NCBI GenBank assembly: GCA_030141605.1 | Contig: JAQGDQ010000020.1 | Location: forward strand, 1,076,001 to 1,140,000 | Source of the DNA: Tubiluchus corallicola | Taxonomy: Eukaryota > Priapulida > Priapulimorpha > Priapulimorphida > Tubiluchidae | Direction of reading: 5' to 3' | Length of the DNA stretch: 64,000 bases | Shown: positions 11,569 to 25,000 of the stretch, piece by piece | Position numbering within the stretch: position 1 is the first letter of the stretch | Layout of the letters: every line of letters starts with the position of its first letter | Notes under the pieces: model-generated | What the model saw: the letters and a program-made list of their open reading frames with translations, nothing else | What the model was told of the DNA's origin: nothing | Databases searched by the model: none | Made by a program: the position numbers and the translations under genes

Positions 11569-11885
11569 TGTTGTGGGAGCGAAATTCCATTTATTTTCGA
11601 CCCCCTCTACATTGTATTGGTTCAATCCATTACATAGCAGCTATAATAGATAGAATGGCTTCGTCAGTTCAGTTGGCAGACAGACAAATTCGTTTGCCAC
11701 CTAAGCACCTGCTACATAGTCATGATCAGCATGAGGAATCCAGAAAAGATTCTGACTAGTTTTCCTCTTAATTTTCTGTTTAAATTTTTATGTTTCTTCA
11801 TTATTTTCATATCTACAACATTTGTCTGCAACATGTTTGACTGATCCTGATTTGGACCCTCGACCTCTTGGCCGCCTCTGCAACA
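11569..11885 (+). mobile_element. probable LTR of a Ty3/gypsy-type retrotransposon
   Basis: The segment begins TGTTGTGGGAGCG and ends GCAACA (TG...CA form, 317 bp). One base later comes a tRNA-Leu-like primer binding site. No gag or pol frame is visible downstream, and no second LTR was found, so this is a truncated remnant. Confidence 0.5.
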
Positions 11886-11886
11886 C

Positions 11887-11901
11887 TGGTGTCAGAAGTG
11901 G
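11887..11901 (+). other. retroelement primer binding site, tRNA-Leu type
   Basis: TGGTGTCAGAAGTGG is complementary to the 3' end of animal tRNA-Leu including CCA. This is the position and sequence used as PBS by several gypsy-type LTR elements. Confidence 0.55.
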
Positions 11902-13134
11902 AATCCATCTGCTATGGTTCATCTGCTGGAACCGATCCTGACACTTTAGTATCAAACATCACAGGACATTTCTATTTTATTTGGAGCTCAGCATGTTCTT
12001 GGTAACAATGCAGCAGGTATGCCAGCAACAGTGGTTATAGCACCTACTGTTCTGTGGCTCTGCAAGTTGCGCAGAGATACAGTTTACTTGTGAATTCATG
12101 AGGAATGGAATCCCACCAGCGAAGGTACAACATTTCTTCTGTAAATAGTCGTGTTGGTTTTATTTTTGAGGAGACTTGTGAATATAAAGAAACTATGTAA
12201 TTTGTTTTGGTTTAGTAGCACTTTCATGGACTACTATTTTAACTGGGCTGAGATGAGTTTTAATATAGTAGCTATATCGTTGCAAAGACATAGTCTCACT
12301 AAGAAATGGTTCAATAGACATTAATGAGAGTATAAGACAGAGGATGCTGTAACCAGCCCAATGAGCTATACACATGGAGTACCAACAAATGGGTAATCAA
12401 ATTACGACCTAAATATGGATACGAGCAGTACAAATGGAGTGCAAAGAGCTTTCCAACCAGCAGCCATCTTGGAAGTGGGACAAAGGACTCACACGCAGGA
12501 CTGAAATAGCCTTTATACAGCCAGAACAACTGCCTGAGTATCCTTGGAATATAGGGACGTTGCTAAACTGAACCTAGCCATGGACACCCTCTGGACATTT
12601 TCATTTTCTACACAACACTGGACCTTATGCTGAAGATGGATCGCATTTGTTGAGGCCTGAACCCGGCCCAGATGGAGCCAGCTCTCTGAGCCTTAACTCA
12701 TTTCAGTCATTTCTTTTCATTTAATTTCTTTTTGCAGCAAATTTTTAGAATTAAAATTTCATAAGCATTATGCTCCTAATTTATTTCATGGCAGAAACGT
12801 TTTATGTTGTACTGCTGTAAAATTTGCAAATTTATTTTTCAATAAAAACTTTATTTGATCTCCTGCATGCTTAATTCTGGTTCAAGGGCATCATCGGACT
12901 CAATGTAATAACCATCAAAAAATCTGCTGTAGCAGATAAATTTAATTGCGTACATATATGCCAATTTTTCTAATTTGACATTACAATAGTATCTTTATTA
13001 TAATACTTCTAGTAACTAGTTTTTTTGCAATGTTATGTAAATGTATTTGCTGTATTTTGTATTTGTTCTTGTGTTCTGACTTTGTGTTTTTTGCGATTGT
13101 ATTTTTTGCCATGTTAAGTAATTGTAATTGTGCA
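11902..13134. other. intergenic DNA, no gene recognised
   Basis: Space between the divergent ANKLE1 and UBAP2L genes. It may include decayed internal sequence of the LTR element, but no gag or pol motif could be read. No exon-like stretch with splice signals and similarity was seen. Confidence 0.5.
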
Positions 13135-13385
13135 AGTAAATCTGAACTGAATTCAATTGAAATTGATGGGAGAAGAAATACGTTCTGCAAATTCATTAGA
13201 TTGCTTTAAAGCACCTTAAAACACATTTGTTTAGATTTTACTTTTTATGATGATTTATTTTTAACGTCTCTTAAATTTTATGTTTCTTATGAATTTTAAA
13301 ATTTAATGTATTCTATTATTCAGCGAGCTGAAATTTTAAATGATGTAGTGCACAACATATAAATAAATTTTACATTACATTAAAA
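13135..13385 (+). mobile_element. LINE ORF2 C-terminal fragment and 3' tail
   Basis: The plus strand reads EEIRSANSLDCFKA and, after a one-base frameshift, LKTHLFRFYFL. This matches the common LINE ending IRSA.S...FK..LKTHLF. The sequence then runs into A+T-rich 3' UTR-like DNA ending near ATAAATAAATTTTACATTAC. Non-functional. Confidence 0.65.
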
Positions 13386-13747
13386 GAAGAACCATATGAC
13401 TGCACGGCGGGAAGCTATACTGTGCACAAGTAAGCACAAGAAAGAAATAATTGTTAAAGGACCAGATTCTGTTAATGACTCCGGCGCTGACTGATGTACA
13501 ATGCTGCAGCAGTCTGCTATGAGCCCACCATGCGTCATACTCTTGCGCAGCTGTCCCACGTGTTTTTATAAGTTCGGCATTTTTCGTAGATGATGTCATG
13601 AATAAATTTAGAAAAATTTTATAACAATTATTTGCTTTTATTTAAAAAACATTGCAGTTGTTTTTGTCATTAACGCGCTTTAAACAAAATGAATAAAAAT
13701 GCAAAGATTTTGCGCATTTGTTGTAAAAAATACAAAAACCATAAATA

Positions 13748-13831
13748 TGACGTCATCTTCGTGATAAAGATGGCAGACCGAAAGTACCTGTGATCACGTG
13801 ACCTATCTGCTTTTGTGAGCGCAGTTTCCAG
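13748..13831 (+). promoter_or_regulatory. UBAP2L core promoter and 5' non-coding exon
   Basis: A palindromic CRE (TGACGTCA, 13748-13755), a YY1-like AAAGATGGC (about 13767-13775) and an E-box in GATCACGTGA (13792-13801) cluster here. TTTCCAG then GTAAAA at 13831/13832 is the likely donor of a 5' UTR exon. Its partner acceptor is TTTTTTCAG ending at 15899. The exact transcription start is unknown. Confidence 0.55.
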
Positions 13832-15935
13832 GTAAAATTGTTGTGAATTGAAAGTTGATTTATAAAGTTTTTACTGAGAGGGATAACTTAGTGTTTGTGT
13901 AACTGGTTTATTAATACATATACCATATATTCCAATTTGTGTCTTTGTAGTGTGATACATTTGTGAAATTATTTCATAAAGTTTTGGTCAAATTGATTAA
14001 AATCGTAAGGCACTGGCACTCGTCATTATGTAGCTTACAGTTACACATTATTCATTAATTTTCGACAAGTAGATGTACGTTCTATTTTTCTTAATCAGCC
14101 CGCCTGATTGTGGATTTAAAATCAAAGTTTTGTGATTTTGCAGTTTGTTTCTGAGGGACTCTCATTCTTCATAAATTCATTGGTGAATTCTTCGTAGGCT
14201 TACCAATTTTCGTTGACTTTCGAATTTGCAGCTGCTCATATCTTGTGGATTACCTTATTTGAATTTCCACCTCAGTCTTTAAACATCATCATCTCATTGT
14301 TATTTGTCAATGTAAATTACTTCAATGTTATGCAACGTGCTCATGTTGATACGGATTAGCGCATCCAATTCCATGTATCGCCAGATTTTCATATACTTCT
14401 ATTAAATGTAACTTTGGAGTCTTTTCAATAGTTTCTTTATTGACCATTTTACATATTGTCAGCAACTCTTCCAGTCTTCATTATGAGGTGTGCGAAATTC
14501 CTTGTAAATATGCTTTTCTTCTCCTTGGCCAATTTACAATTTGTGTGAACTATGCAGCAAGTATACTTATTTATCCAACACTACAGTTATGCGGTATTAT
14601 TCACCACAGTGCACTGCTAGTATGTACATGAAATCCTATAGTGTAGGTGCACTTCAGATTGACTTCAGCTGCTGGTTGAGATGAATATTGTTCAATGTTT
14701 TGCCATGTTGGTCTCTCAAGTTTACATGATGATTACTCCATGGATGTGTTGCTCCATACCTGCAATACCTGCATTAGTACAAACTTGTAACTTGTGCTCA
14801 ATTTCTGTGACATTCTGAAAAGTGATTATTGACATCAGTTATAAACCTTCGCATAAGCAGCTATTTTCCTCGAACCTTCTATATTAGCGACATATTCTTA
14901 AAAAAAGCATGTTAGAAAACAAAGATTATCCAAATGATATCCGTGCCTATGGGATCTTCGCGTGCGAAGGCGATGAACAATTACATTTTAATTTTGCTAT
15001 AACCATCTAGTTTTGAATGAAAATGTAGTTTTGTTTAACACTAGAGATCATTCAACTCCTGAACTCATGTTGCAACAACTGTTGGATAGGAAATTAATGT
15101 ACTTCGACTAAAAGTATAAAACTTGACATTGAAGCCTGCTGTGTGCTGTTGAAATTCATGTAGGCCGGTGTCACACATAGCTGAACATAATCCGTAAGGC
15201 ATAAGATGTGAGGTCAAAAAGCCGCCTCGTGAAAAATAAACGTATGCTAACCAATGGTCCCTATGACACAGATTATCCATTAGCCATCTTCCGTCTACCT
15301 TGGTTTGCCTACCGTAAGCCATCAGTCATAATCTGCAGTAGGCTCCTTATAAGCCGTTTTGAGCTGTTCAAAAGGCGCCTTATGGCAAAATGAATTTGGC
15401 CATTAACTTCATTTGCCATAAGGTGTTTTTCTATCACTAATTGGAAAACTAAAGTAATTAAGCTTTTTTCTATGCACAATTCATTTATATCATAAGAATT
15501 CATAACACTGATGTATTATATAAACATTAATAAGCGTTTTTAACCCACAACACTTATTTATGACAATGCACATATAAATGTATACTATATGATCACAGTG
15601 AAGTTTTTTTAGTAATTTTTCTGTCTACATATATTGGTTGAAAACTGATTTGTACCTCTCACCAAAAACGGATTATCTCAAAATGCCTTGCTAGTTACAC
15701 ATAACGTAGCGCGTACTGTGGATTACGACATGCGCCGTATGCAAGTTGAAGAACATCACGTGGCTTACGAATTGTGGATTACACCTTGCTACCTTCTCTG
15801 TGTAACACGGGCCTTAAGTAGCTGCTATTGCTAACAATGAGTTTAACTAAAGTGGTAGCAATCATATCATTGATATCCTATTTGATTTTCTTTTTTCAGA
15901 CTCTTTGTACATAGTGCATTTTGTATATACTGTAT

Positions 15936-16037
15936 ATGATGAGCACAGCCGGCACACAACGTGCTAACAGAACGAAGGAGAAGCAAATTAAAAATCCAAC
16001 ACAGACAAATGTTACTAAATCTCCCGGGCCCCCACAG
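15936..16037 (+). CDS. UBAP2L: UBAP2L exon 1, start
   Basis: Residues 1-34. MMSTAGTQRAN matches the family start (MM..VGTNRAR). Two tandem ATGs; the first is chosen by homology. A UTR acceptor lies 36 bp upstream at 15899. Confidence 0.93.
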
Positions 16038-19000
16038 GTATGAGTTTTTAGAACTTTTACCAGCCTTTATTTTACACGTAGATCTACTGTTTCTGTATAA
16101 CATCATACATAATTTTAAATAAAAGTTGAAAGATGCAACTTGTCATGGTTAATCAAAATTTTCATCGCCTCGCAGGTCTTAATTTTGTGCACAAGGGTAA
16201 ACCTTACTAGATGTACTCTGTTCATAGTTCTTTACGATATTGTGATGCAATCTGTAACCCTAGACGATGTTCAAAGAAACTCTGGGGAAGTTGCAAAAGA
16301 GAGTATACTAAAATATATGTGAAGTAAGCTCTCCTCACTTTTTACGGACGTTCTAGATTAGAATCTGTCTAAAAAGTGACAGTCAGATTTACAATTTTTT
16401 ACCTGTATAAGCGGAATACAGTCACATCTTGGGGGATATACCTTTCATGTATTCAGGATATTCACCTTTATATGTCTTTCCTAATTTATAATGATGACAT
16501 GTAAAATTTGTTTACATAAATAAATTTACACTACCAGTTGTGCAAAAAAGCTGGTCAAATGTGTAAATTGCAAACTTGTTAAAAACATGCAAATTCTGTT
16601 TTTTTTGTTTAAGAAAACTTGGTATGGAAAAATAGAATTAAACTTGTTTTGTATTATGAGAATTGTCCACCACTTTGATACTCAAGTTGTCTGCAAGGTT
16701 GTTCGCGCTAATTGTAAACATTTTTGTGCATGCGCGCGCTGTACTGTACCATACCTTGTGATTATCTGTGCATTCATGTGTACTTGTCAGTATCATCTTA
16801 ATTTCCTTTCCGAAAGGCAATTTTGAGCAAGTTTGCTTTAAAAATAGCAAGCGTTTTAATTTGTTCAGAAGCTGTGTGATTCTTTTGATATATGCGCTTA
16901 TGGGTACTTATTAGCTATTAATTAGGTACTTAATGACTGCTTATGGTTGCTTCGGAGACTGCTGATTATGAGCAATTCTACCGTAGGTGATTACTAGGTT
17001 AATCGAATTAATCGCGGCTAGAATTTACAACCATGTATAAATTGATATAATTGACAATCGAGATTAATCGAAAGCAAAATCATATGTGTCACATACTGAC
17101 TAAAAGATAGTATTTAATCACAAATAAACGGAAACTGATTTTTCTCTTCATTTTTCTTGCCTTACACAATGCTCACAATTGCCCAACCACAGTGTTGCAA
17201 ACTGGGGGCTTCAAATTCATTGACATGTGTAGTGACATAGTCATAGGGTGGTTAATGAAAAACGGTGAAAAACCGTCTGTAAAACTAGTTTGCGAATATA
17301 AAAATAGCGAACAGCGATAAAAGCTGTGAAGAAGTTATAGGCTCACTAACTGTAATCATTGAGAAATATAACTGAAACACTAAAACATTGCTGCAAAAAG
17401 GTTAATTGTGATATCGAACTACAAGAACAAGGTTATAATAGAATTACAACATTTCAAAATCGCTCGACACTAAGGGTTACTATAACTTGCTTGATCGAGT
17501 AATCTCATGGTAAATACAAGAATGGAACTGCCCTTGTTGCAAAAAATGATGAGTGAGGGCTCTAATGATGCTTTAATCTAATCTGGTTTGATTGCGTGCA
17601 AAGATCCTTCCTTACCTATGTAACTAAAAACCAAAGCTGAATTTGGTATTTCGCCACGTGTATAATCATTGCGCTTGCGTCACACACAATTGAAAAGATT
17701 CCCGAACTTGCTGTAACCTCTCTGACAATGTTCTATTCTTGATAATTTGCAGCAAATATGAAGCCTTCGTGAAATATTGATTTGCTTGTGCCAGTCAATG
17801 CATGTTTATTATGAGCTGACGGTTACAAATTAATTATTGATACCAAATTAATTATTAAACAAGAATGATGCTTGTTTTGTCTAGCATGTTTAAATGTTAA
17901 GCAAGGCTTGTACTAAAAACAGCACTTTTTTAAATGCTGCCCAGTGGTATTCTAACATGCTTCACTTTATTGGGTACATGTAGGTCATAGTATTGATTTT
18001 ATTAATGAGCTTAGAAATAATTTAAGAGCCCCTTTTTATAGGCATTTTGGTGAGTCATTGGATATTTCGTTTTCAGATGCATTAATTTTAAGTTTCCCAT
18101 ATGCTCACAATTGTCGGTTTTTATATGGACACATGGTTTATTTTTAATCGCTTAGTGTTTTTTTGCAAACTGTACAATATTAAAGTGATCACAGTTAAAA
18201 GTTATAAGTGGCATACTTTTTGTTAAAATTGAAGTTGAGTTGGAATTTTGCTGACAAATTGATTTGAAATTTAAGCAGAAATTCAATTTTGTATGTCGTG
18301 TGTGTAAAGTCGCCGACATATATTAATATACAACTGCATTTTAGCCAAGCTAAGTTGTTGGTAATCATTACCACAGTGCCAGTGTTAGTTGTATGCACCA
18401 TTGTTTACTCAGTTTTGTTATTGTTTACGTGTATCTAGGCAACACAAGAACAAATGAGAATCGCACAGATGATTACAGCGAGTGACGGGGATGATACAGA
18501 ACTCCAACAGAAGATTAAACAGGTAAGTTTGTAAAAGACTAACTTATAAGTTGTTCAGCAGTAACAGTTTGCACTCCATTAAGACTTGTTTAAAAGCACA
18601 GTGAACGTCCCTAATCGATGTTTAATGGCAAAAGTAAATTTAAGACCTCAGCGTTTCATTTTATTTAAAATACAATTCCAATTGAATTGATTAATTTAAC
18701 ATGGTGTACTAATCGTGCTGCAATCTCCAAAGGTTTCAGCTGCCCGCCGTCATACAAACAAAAATGTAGCATCACTTTGAATACATTACCATTTGCCTGC
18801 TTTTGCATGTTACCTGTGGCCCTCTTTCTTTTGTGCAGTTTATTTGATTCCTGTTATATGTATTTCATATATACAGCTTGTATTTCCATGTCACTGAAGT
18901 ACTTCTGCAACTAGTAACCTATTACTTGATGTTTGAAAAGTAAACTGGTTAATTGTTGTAGTAAAGCATTTTGAAAGACAGATTGTTTTCCTTATGCAAT

Positions 19001-22000
19001 TGAGAATATAGTTTTCTTAAACTTGCTGTAACTTTGTAACCTTTCAGCTAATTTATAAAACAAATGAAGTAAGAGCAAGAGCTTTCATTTGCTACATAAT
19101 CCAAGCATCTATGTTAAAATTTTTCACCATCGCAGGGGCTACTGTTGGAGGCATTCACTACCCACTTGTAAACGTGTAACAGAACTTTAAAACTTTAAAA
19201 ACTTGAAGAATAATTTTAATTTAACGTTTTTAGTGAATAAGTAGCAGTGTTGGAATAGTTCCTTATAAAGAAGTGAACTTGACATAGAACTAAATTTATC
19301 TGGAGATTTGTGGAGATAGAAATCAAGTGTCGATTAGGTTTGGATGGAGTCGGAGCATGACTCCAGCATAAAACAATGCATTTTGCAAAGCTCAACTTTT
19401 AAGTCGCGCTTCTACCATGCTTCTAATTTACAGCCTGGAAGCAAAACATCGAGCATGCAAAACGTCAAATTTTCTAATGAATTTTAGTTAAATTTACATC
19501 ATTGCATAATAACCTGTGATAGCACGTGTGCGGTAATATAGTACGTCCATGATAATCAATAATTAGCTTAAGTTGGATGGGGATAGCGGTGCTATTTTTA
19601 TGATAGCGTCGACGGCGACAGCAGTGTTAAGTCATCATTGGTTGTCATTGAAACATCAAAGTCTGTTGTTGGGATTAGCCTTGAAATTCAGCCGTGATAT
19701 TATACAAAGCAAACAGCCGAAACTGTTGTTAACTAATGTAAAACCTTGGAAGTTTATTGAAATACCTGTATAGAAGTACCCTTCTAGTAAACGGTTGCCA
19801 GGAATTCTCATTAGAACATGTCACTTGCACAGCCCGTAGTTTATTAACCATTTTTCATCTCAGCGTTTTCTATCAAATTTTCATTTTTTTTCATTTCTGT
19901 GGAAAATTCTGCTTTAGGTTTTTTACTTTTTTCTTTTGAGTTGTGCAAAATGTTACTTGTGAAACTAAACTGCTTTATATAGTTTTTTTACATCATATCA
20001 AGTTAACATAATTTTTCTTAGCCTTTTCTTCTAATGTTATGTTATTTATAATGTCTTCCCTGTTACTTCGAAATTCCGGAACATTTTAAACGTTGTTTCA
20101 AATTTCAGCATTATAATTATATGTTTATTTTCTTGTGGATTAAAGTTTGTCACTTCCGTTGCCAGTGCTGATCATTAGACTCACGTAAATTTGCTCTTTC
20201 TGCAGGTTGTGGAACTAACTGGTCGATCGGAGGACCAGGCTGCCGTCGCGCTGCATGACTGCTATGGTGACCCAAACAGAGCTGTAAATACATTACTGGA
20301 AGGAGACGCCGACAAAGTAGGTGATTTTAAGAACAATAAACCCGTTTCTGGCGTAATGTATCAGCCATTGTCCCTCTGAACTCGCTGGTAGATGTGAGCA
20401 TTCTGTATCAGAAAGCGAACGAATCGGATTTTCGGCGTTTGAAGTAGAATTCATATTTTGTTTAGATACTTTCCAAGAAATTTTCTAATCATAAATAAAA
20501 AGCAGTCAGACAGTGATCATGCATATTGCTTGATTTTCTTCTGCAGTAAAAACACTAATAATTTGTTTGATCATTGTTCACAGAAATTGCGAAAAACTGT
20601 GCTGATGTTTCAAATGTTTTCCTTGATCAAGAAGATATGCATTTGAATCCATAATTTTAGATTCTCACCCATAGACAACGGCGGGGGGGGTCAAAAATCA
20701 GGTTTGTTACGCTCTTGGTACCGATGCGTCGACAACAGCAGCAAAGGCTGCTTCCGTCTCATGAAGAAGTGATGGAGAAGTAGCATTTTGAAATATTTGG
20801 GCCATGCCCAAAAATATCCCGGGGGAAGGGAGATCTAGAAAAACACTCCATTGGTGTTTCAATGTAGTTCCCCAATATGCATCTGTACCAGATTTATTTG
20901 CAGCCAGATCCCTCATTACAAAGCTTTAGCATTTTTGTGAAGTGCGTGGAATAATGACAACAACAATGCAAGTAAGTACTTGACACTGTAGGACCAACTG
21001 TTTTGCAGCTGAATTTTTGATGATGCCTTGAGACACTTGTATTATATTTTAACCATTACAAGAAACTGGGATTACATCGTTAGATGTAAGAATTTAGTAA
21101 ATCGCTTATTTTAAGTAGTTTTTGTGCTATCAATTGATCGCACTTTATATGAAAACTTGTTAGCGCAGTTGACAGTCTGGAAACCCTGTGGTCTCTTAGA
21201 GACAGACCATGATTTGGTGTCTTAGCAACAGACCATGATTCAGTCTCTTAGCAACAGACCATGGTTCGGCCACTTAGCAACAGACCATGATTCAGTCTCT
21301 TAGCAACAGACCATGGTTCGGCCACTTAGCAACAGACCATGGTTCGGTCTCTTAGCAACGCACCATGGTTCAGTCTTTTAGTAACAGCCGTGGTACTGTC
21401 ACCTACTGTAATGTGATGAATGTGACAATAAAATGGTCGTGTATTCCAGGGACAATGGGAGACATCCGGGAAAAAGAAAAAACCGAAATCACAGCAAGCC
21501 GCAGTTCCTACCACAAAATCAACTCCGGATTCTAATCATGTCGGAAAAGAGGGTCGGCCGGATCGGGGAGAAGGTCGACCCGAGAAGAGTCGAGATCGTG
21601 GTTCCTCCGAGCGAGAGATGTCTAATTCCAGAGGCAGAAACATAGCGCCACGTTTTGCACGGGGCGGTAAGACATGTGAGTATTATTTTGTACTGTATTA
21701 GTTAGATTAATTGTCGGGAAGTAGAATGTCTTGGGTTCAAGTCCTGCCAATGGAAATGAATATTTTCAGACTTTCTAATTTGTATTGCTTTTGTGCTTTT
21801 ACCTGATTTAGTAACTTTCTTTTGTTTGTTGCTGTGAGCACTGCAGCTTATTATACCTGGACATTGATTGTCACTAAATTTTGTGGAGATCATCGTTTGT
21901 ATGACTCAAACCAGTATTGTTCTTATGAAACCTGATGTCAAGCTTCTAGAGAGCCAGTTTGATGAAATCAGTTGACGAGAGTCTGTCGTGTTTCGTGAAA

Positions 22001-25000
22001 TAAACTTTTAGTGATCCTTTAGTGGATAAACTTGATCTTAATCATGTTGCACTTGTACTGACAAATTTACTGTAGGTTATCGAATATTCAGTATAAATTT
22101 ATTTTGAGTTCAAGTTTATTTTACTTCAGCACAACACACAATTATTACATCATCATAGCAAATATACATTTTGAACAAGATTATTTACAGCGCAAGAAAA
22201 CCTTCCACTTGCATAAAGCTTAAAAAATTTGTCTCAAAATTTTATACCACTTACATACTACATTTTCGTATGCATGGCTTGCATCGGCCATAACCTTGTA
22301 CAAAACGGGTAAATTTAAACTTGCGCGATAACCTTTAGACGCAGCCATTTTAATGGTATGTCGTTTGAAACAAGTTTTGATAACATTAAGTAAAGTTTGA
22401 AAAAGTAATCAGAGCATTCGTAGCATACATGTTGCTAATTAAGTAAAATTTTAAATTACTGTATCTTGTCAATAAGATTAAAAATACGATTTTTGGCTAG
22501 TGAGTGGCGCACCCTGGAGGGTGAGTCAGCAACATTTTACCAATTGGCACAAACATTTTAAATTATTAGTGTAGTTACATAAGTCTTTCCAGCAGGTAAG
22601 TGAAATGCTAAGTAATATAGATTTGCACTGAAAGTTTTTTGGGACATAATTTAACATTGTCTTTTACTCCTGATTTCCGTGGCGTAGTGACGTCATGTAT
22701 TGGCGCCGTCGGAACAGTATTGCGGGAGATTTAAAATGAAAACAAACGAAAATTCCTTTCAACGCGAATACGATATGTGCATAAAATTGCTGTAAATTAG
22801 TATAATTTTTAAGGCGTTTTTTAAAGCTATTTCAGGTTCCCCTTTTCTTGTTCTTTAAACCTTGACGGGGTTCCCACAGCCAGGGAAAATTCTGGAAAAT
22901 CCTTGAAAATGCAGGCTATACTGGAAAGTCAGGGAAAAAGATCATTTGGTAAAAAGTCGTGATTAGTGATTAGATTAGTGTAATTTCCCTAGCACTACTG
23001 CAGCTGTACCGACATATTATATATCAGCATATGTATGCATGTTCTTACACAAGAATGTTTGAATACGTGTACTGGTAATGCAATTTCTGCTTATCTTGGT
23101 CATGGAAAATCAATATTTGGTTAGGGAAAAGTCATGAAAAAGCCTGGGAAATTTATTTTAAAATTCTATGGGAACCCTGCTTGATCACAACGAGCCACTG
23201 TGTCGCAAATTACTCTGAAAACAGAGCTTGTCAGAGTGATTTGTCACTAAGAAGGAAAAGATTACAAAGAAAAAATATGCGGTGAATCAGTTAAAAATAG
23301 AACAAATTAAACTGTTTGTTTAAGTTGTTCAAAAAGAGTCAGTAAGGAGGGGTTGTGGTCACTATGATAGGAATGATTGAAGCCAGAATTGTAATATAAT
23401 TAATTACATTAATTGCAACGTACTGTAATGTAATTGTTGTAATTTAATTAAAGTGTAATATAATTGATTGTAAAAATTGTAACGACAAAATTGCTAAAAA
23501 TTTATATATTGGCTAAATTTTCTTTCAACACTGTAGCCCTGGTAAGCACTTTTGGAACTATTCGCACCGTAATGAGTTATTTAGGGCAAATCGGCTTTTT
23601 CTTCATTTTACCCTTTTCATGTTATCATCTCTGAAACTCGAAGATGATGGAAGGTTGTTCGCATTGCTTTTATGTGTAAACAGAGAACTGAAACGTTAGT
23701 ATCTGTTAGTGCTACAAGTATTACTTTGTGAGTGCACTATCTGCCGCATGTGTTCTTATGGAATAATATTTCTAAGATGCCTGATGTTAAAGTGCATGGA
23801 GTTCTAGTGGCGGTGAACTCAATAATTCTTCATGTGTGAGATGATAAGAGATAGACTTTGGCCATTTCCTTATTTGCTGCATTATAGCTGAAGAAAATAT
23901 TGGTTTTAAGCATGGAAATACTGTAAACCATGTATACATTTGATGCTGAAATTTAGGTTAAACTATGGGAAGCCGGAAGGCCAAGTGCTGAATTTTAAAT
24001 ATTTGAATACTAGAAAATTTTTAAGCTTATATTGACAATGGTTAATGGACCTAGCCACTACTTTAAAGGCCAAGAAAAGGCAATTGTAAAGTGTCCTCAA
24101 AATATTTCCACACAAAGTTATGGTACTTAGCATTACATTACTGCTTGAAAGAGTTATGTAACTAGAAAAAAGTCGTAGTAATTTAAAATGTCCTTGCCAA
24201 CTGGTAAAATGTCATTGACTCACCTTCCCAGTGACTCGCCATAAAACGCATTTTTAACTTTTATTGATAAGATGTAGCAATTTATATTTTTCCTTAGTTA
24301 GTGAAGTGGACGCTCCTGATGCCCTGATTATTTTTTAAAATTTTACGCAATGTTATCTAGACTTGTTTCAAATTGGCTGCACTTGATGATCATCACAGGA
24401 TTTAAAATTTTCAAATTTTGTTCAGCTTTGCTGCTAATGTAAGCCCTGTGCCTGATGAGACAGTATGTAAATTATACAAAATTTCAACTTAATTTTTTTT
24501 AACTTTCTGTAAATATAAGAGTTTTCTTGTGCCTTAACATTCATTTGTTATAATTGCAATATACGTGACATTTATTATAAATCACTGAAACCCCAAGGAA
24601 TTATTTTGCTTGTAAGCTAACTTTTCCCCAACAGCAAATTAGAAATAAACAGTAATAACTAAACGAATAAATAGAAGCACAACTGAATTGACAAGATACA
24701 ACTGAAGGGAATTTTGCAGAAAAGTGAAATTAGAATTAGATTTTTGCAGAAAAGAGCTGTGTTGTTGCACAGGCCAAAGTTCACAATAGATACAGTAGTT
24801 TAAGTTACATTTTAGAAAACGTCTAATTTAACGTTTATACCAGGTTTACCGTTACAGACAAATCGTATATTTCATGTTTATTAACAGGGCAAGCAAAAGA
24901 GAACGAGTTCAACGAGAGAAATGAGCAGAGAAACTTTTCCGACTTCTCCGATCGGCCGGAGCGAGGGCGGGGTCGCGGGAGCGGTCGAGGTAATAACCGC

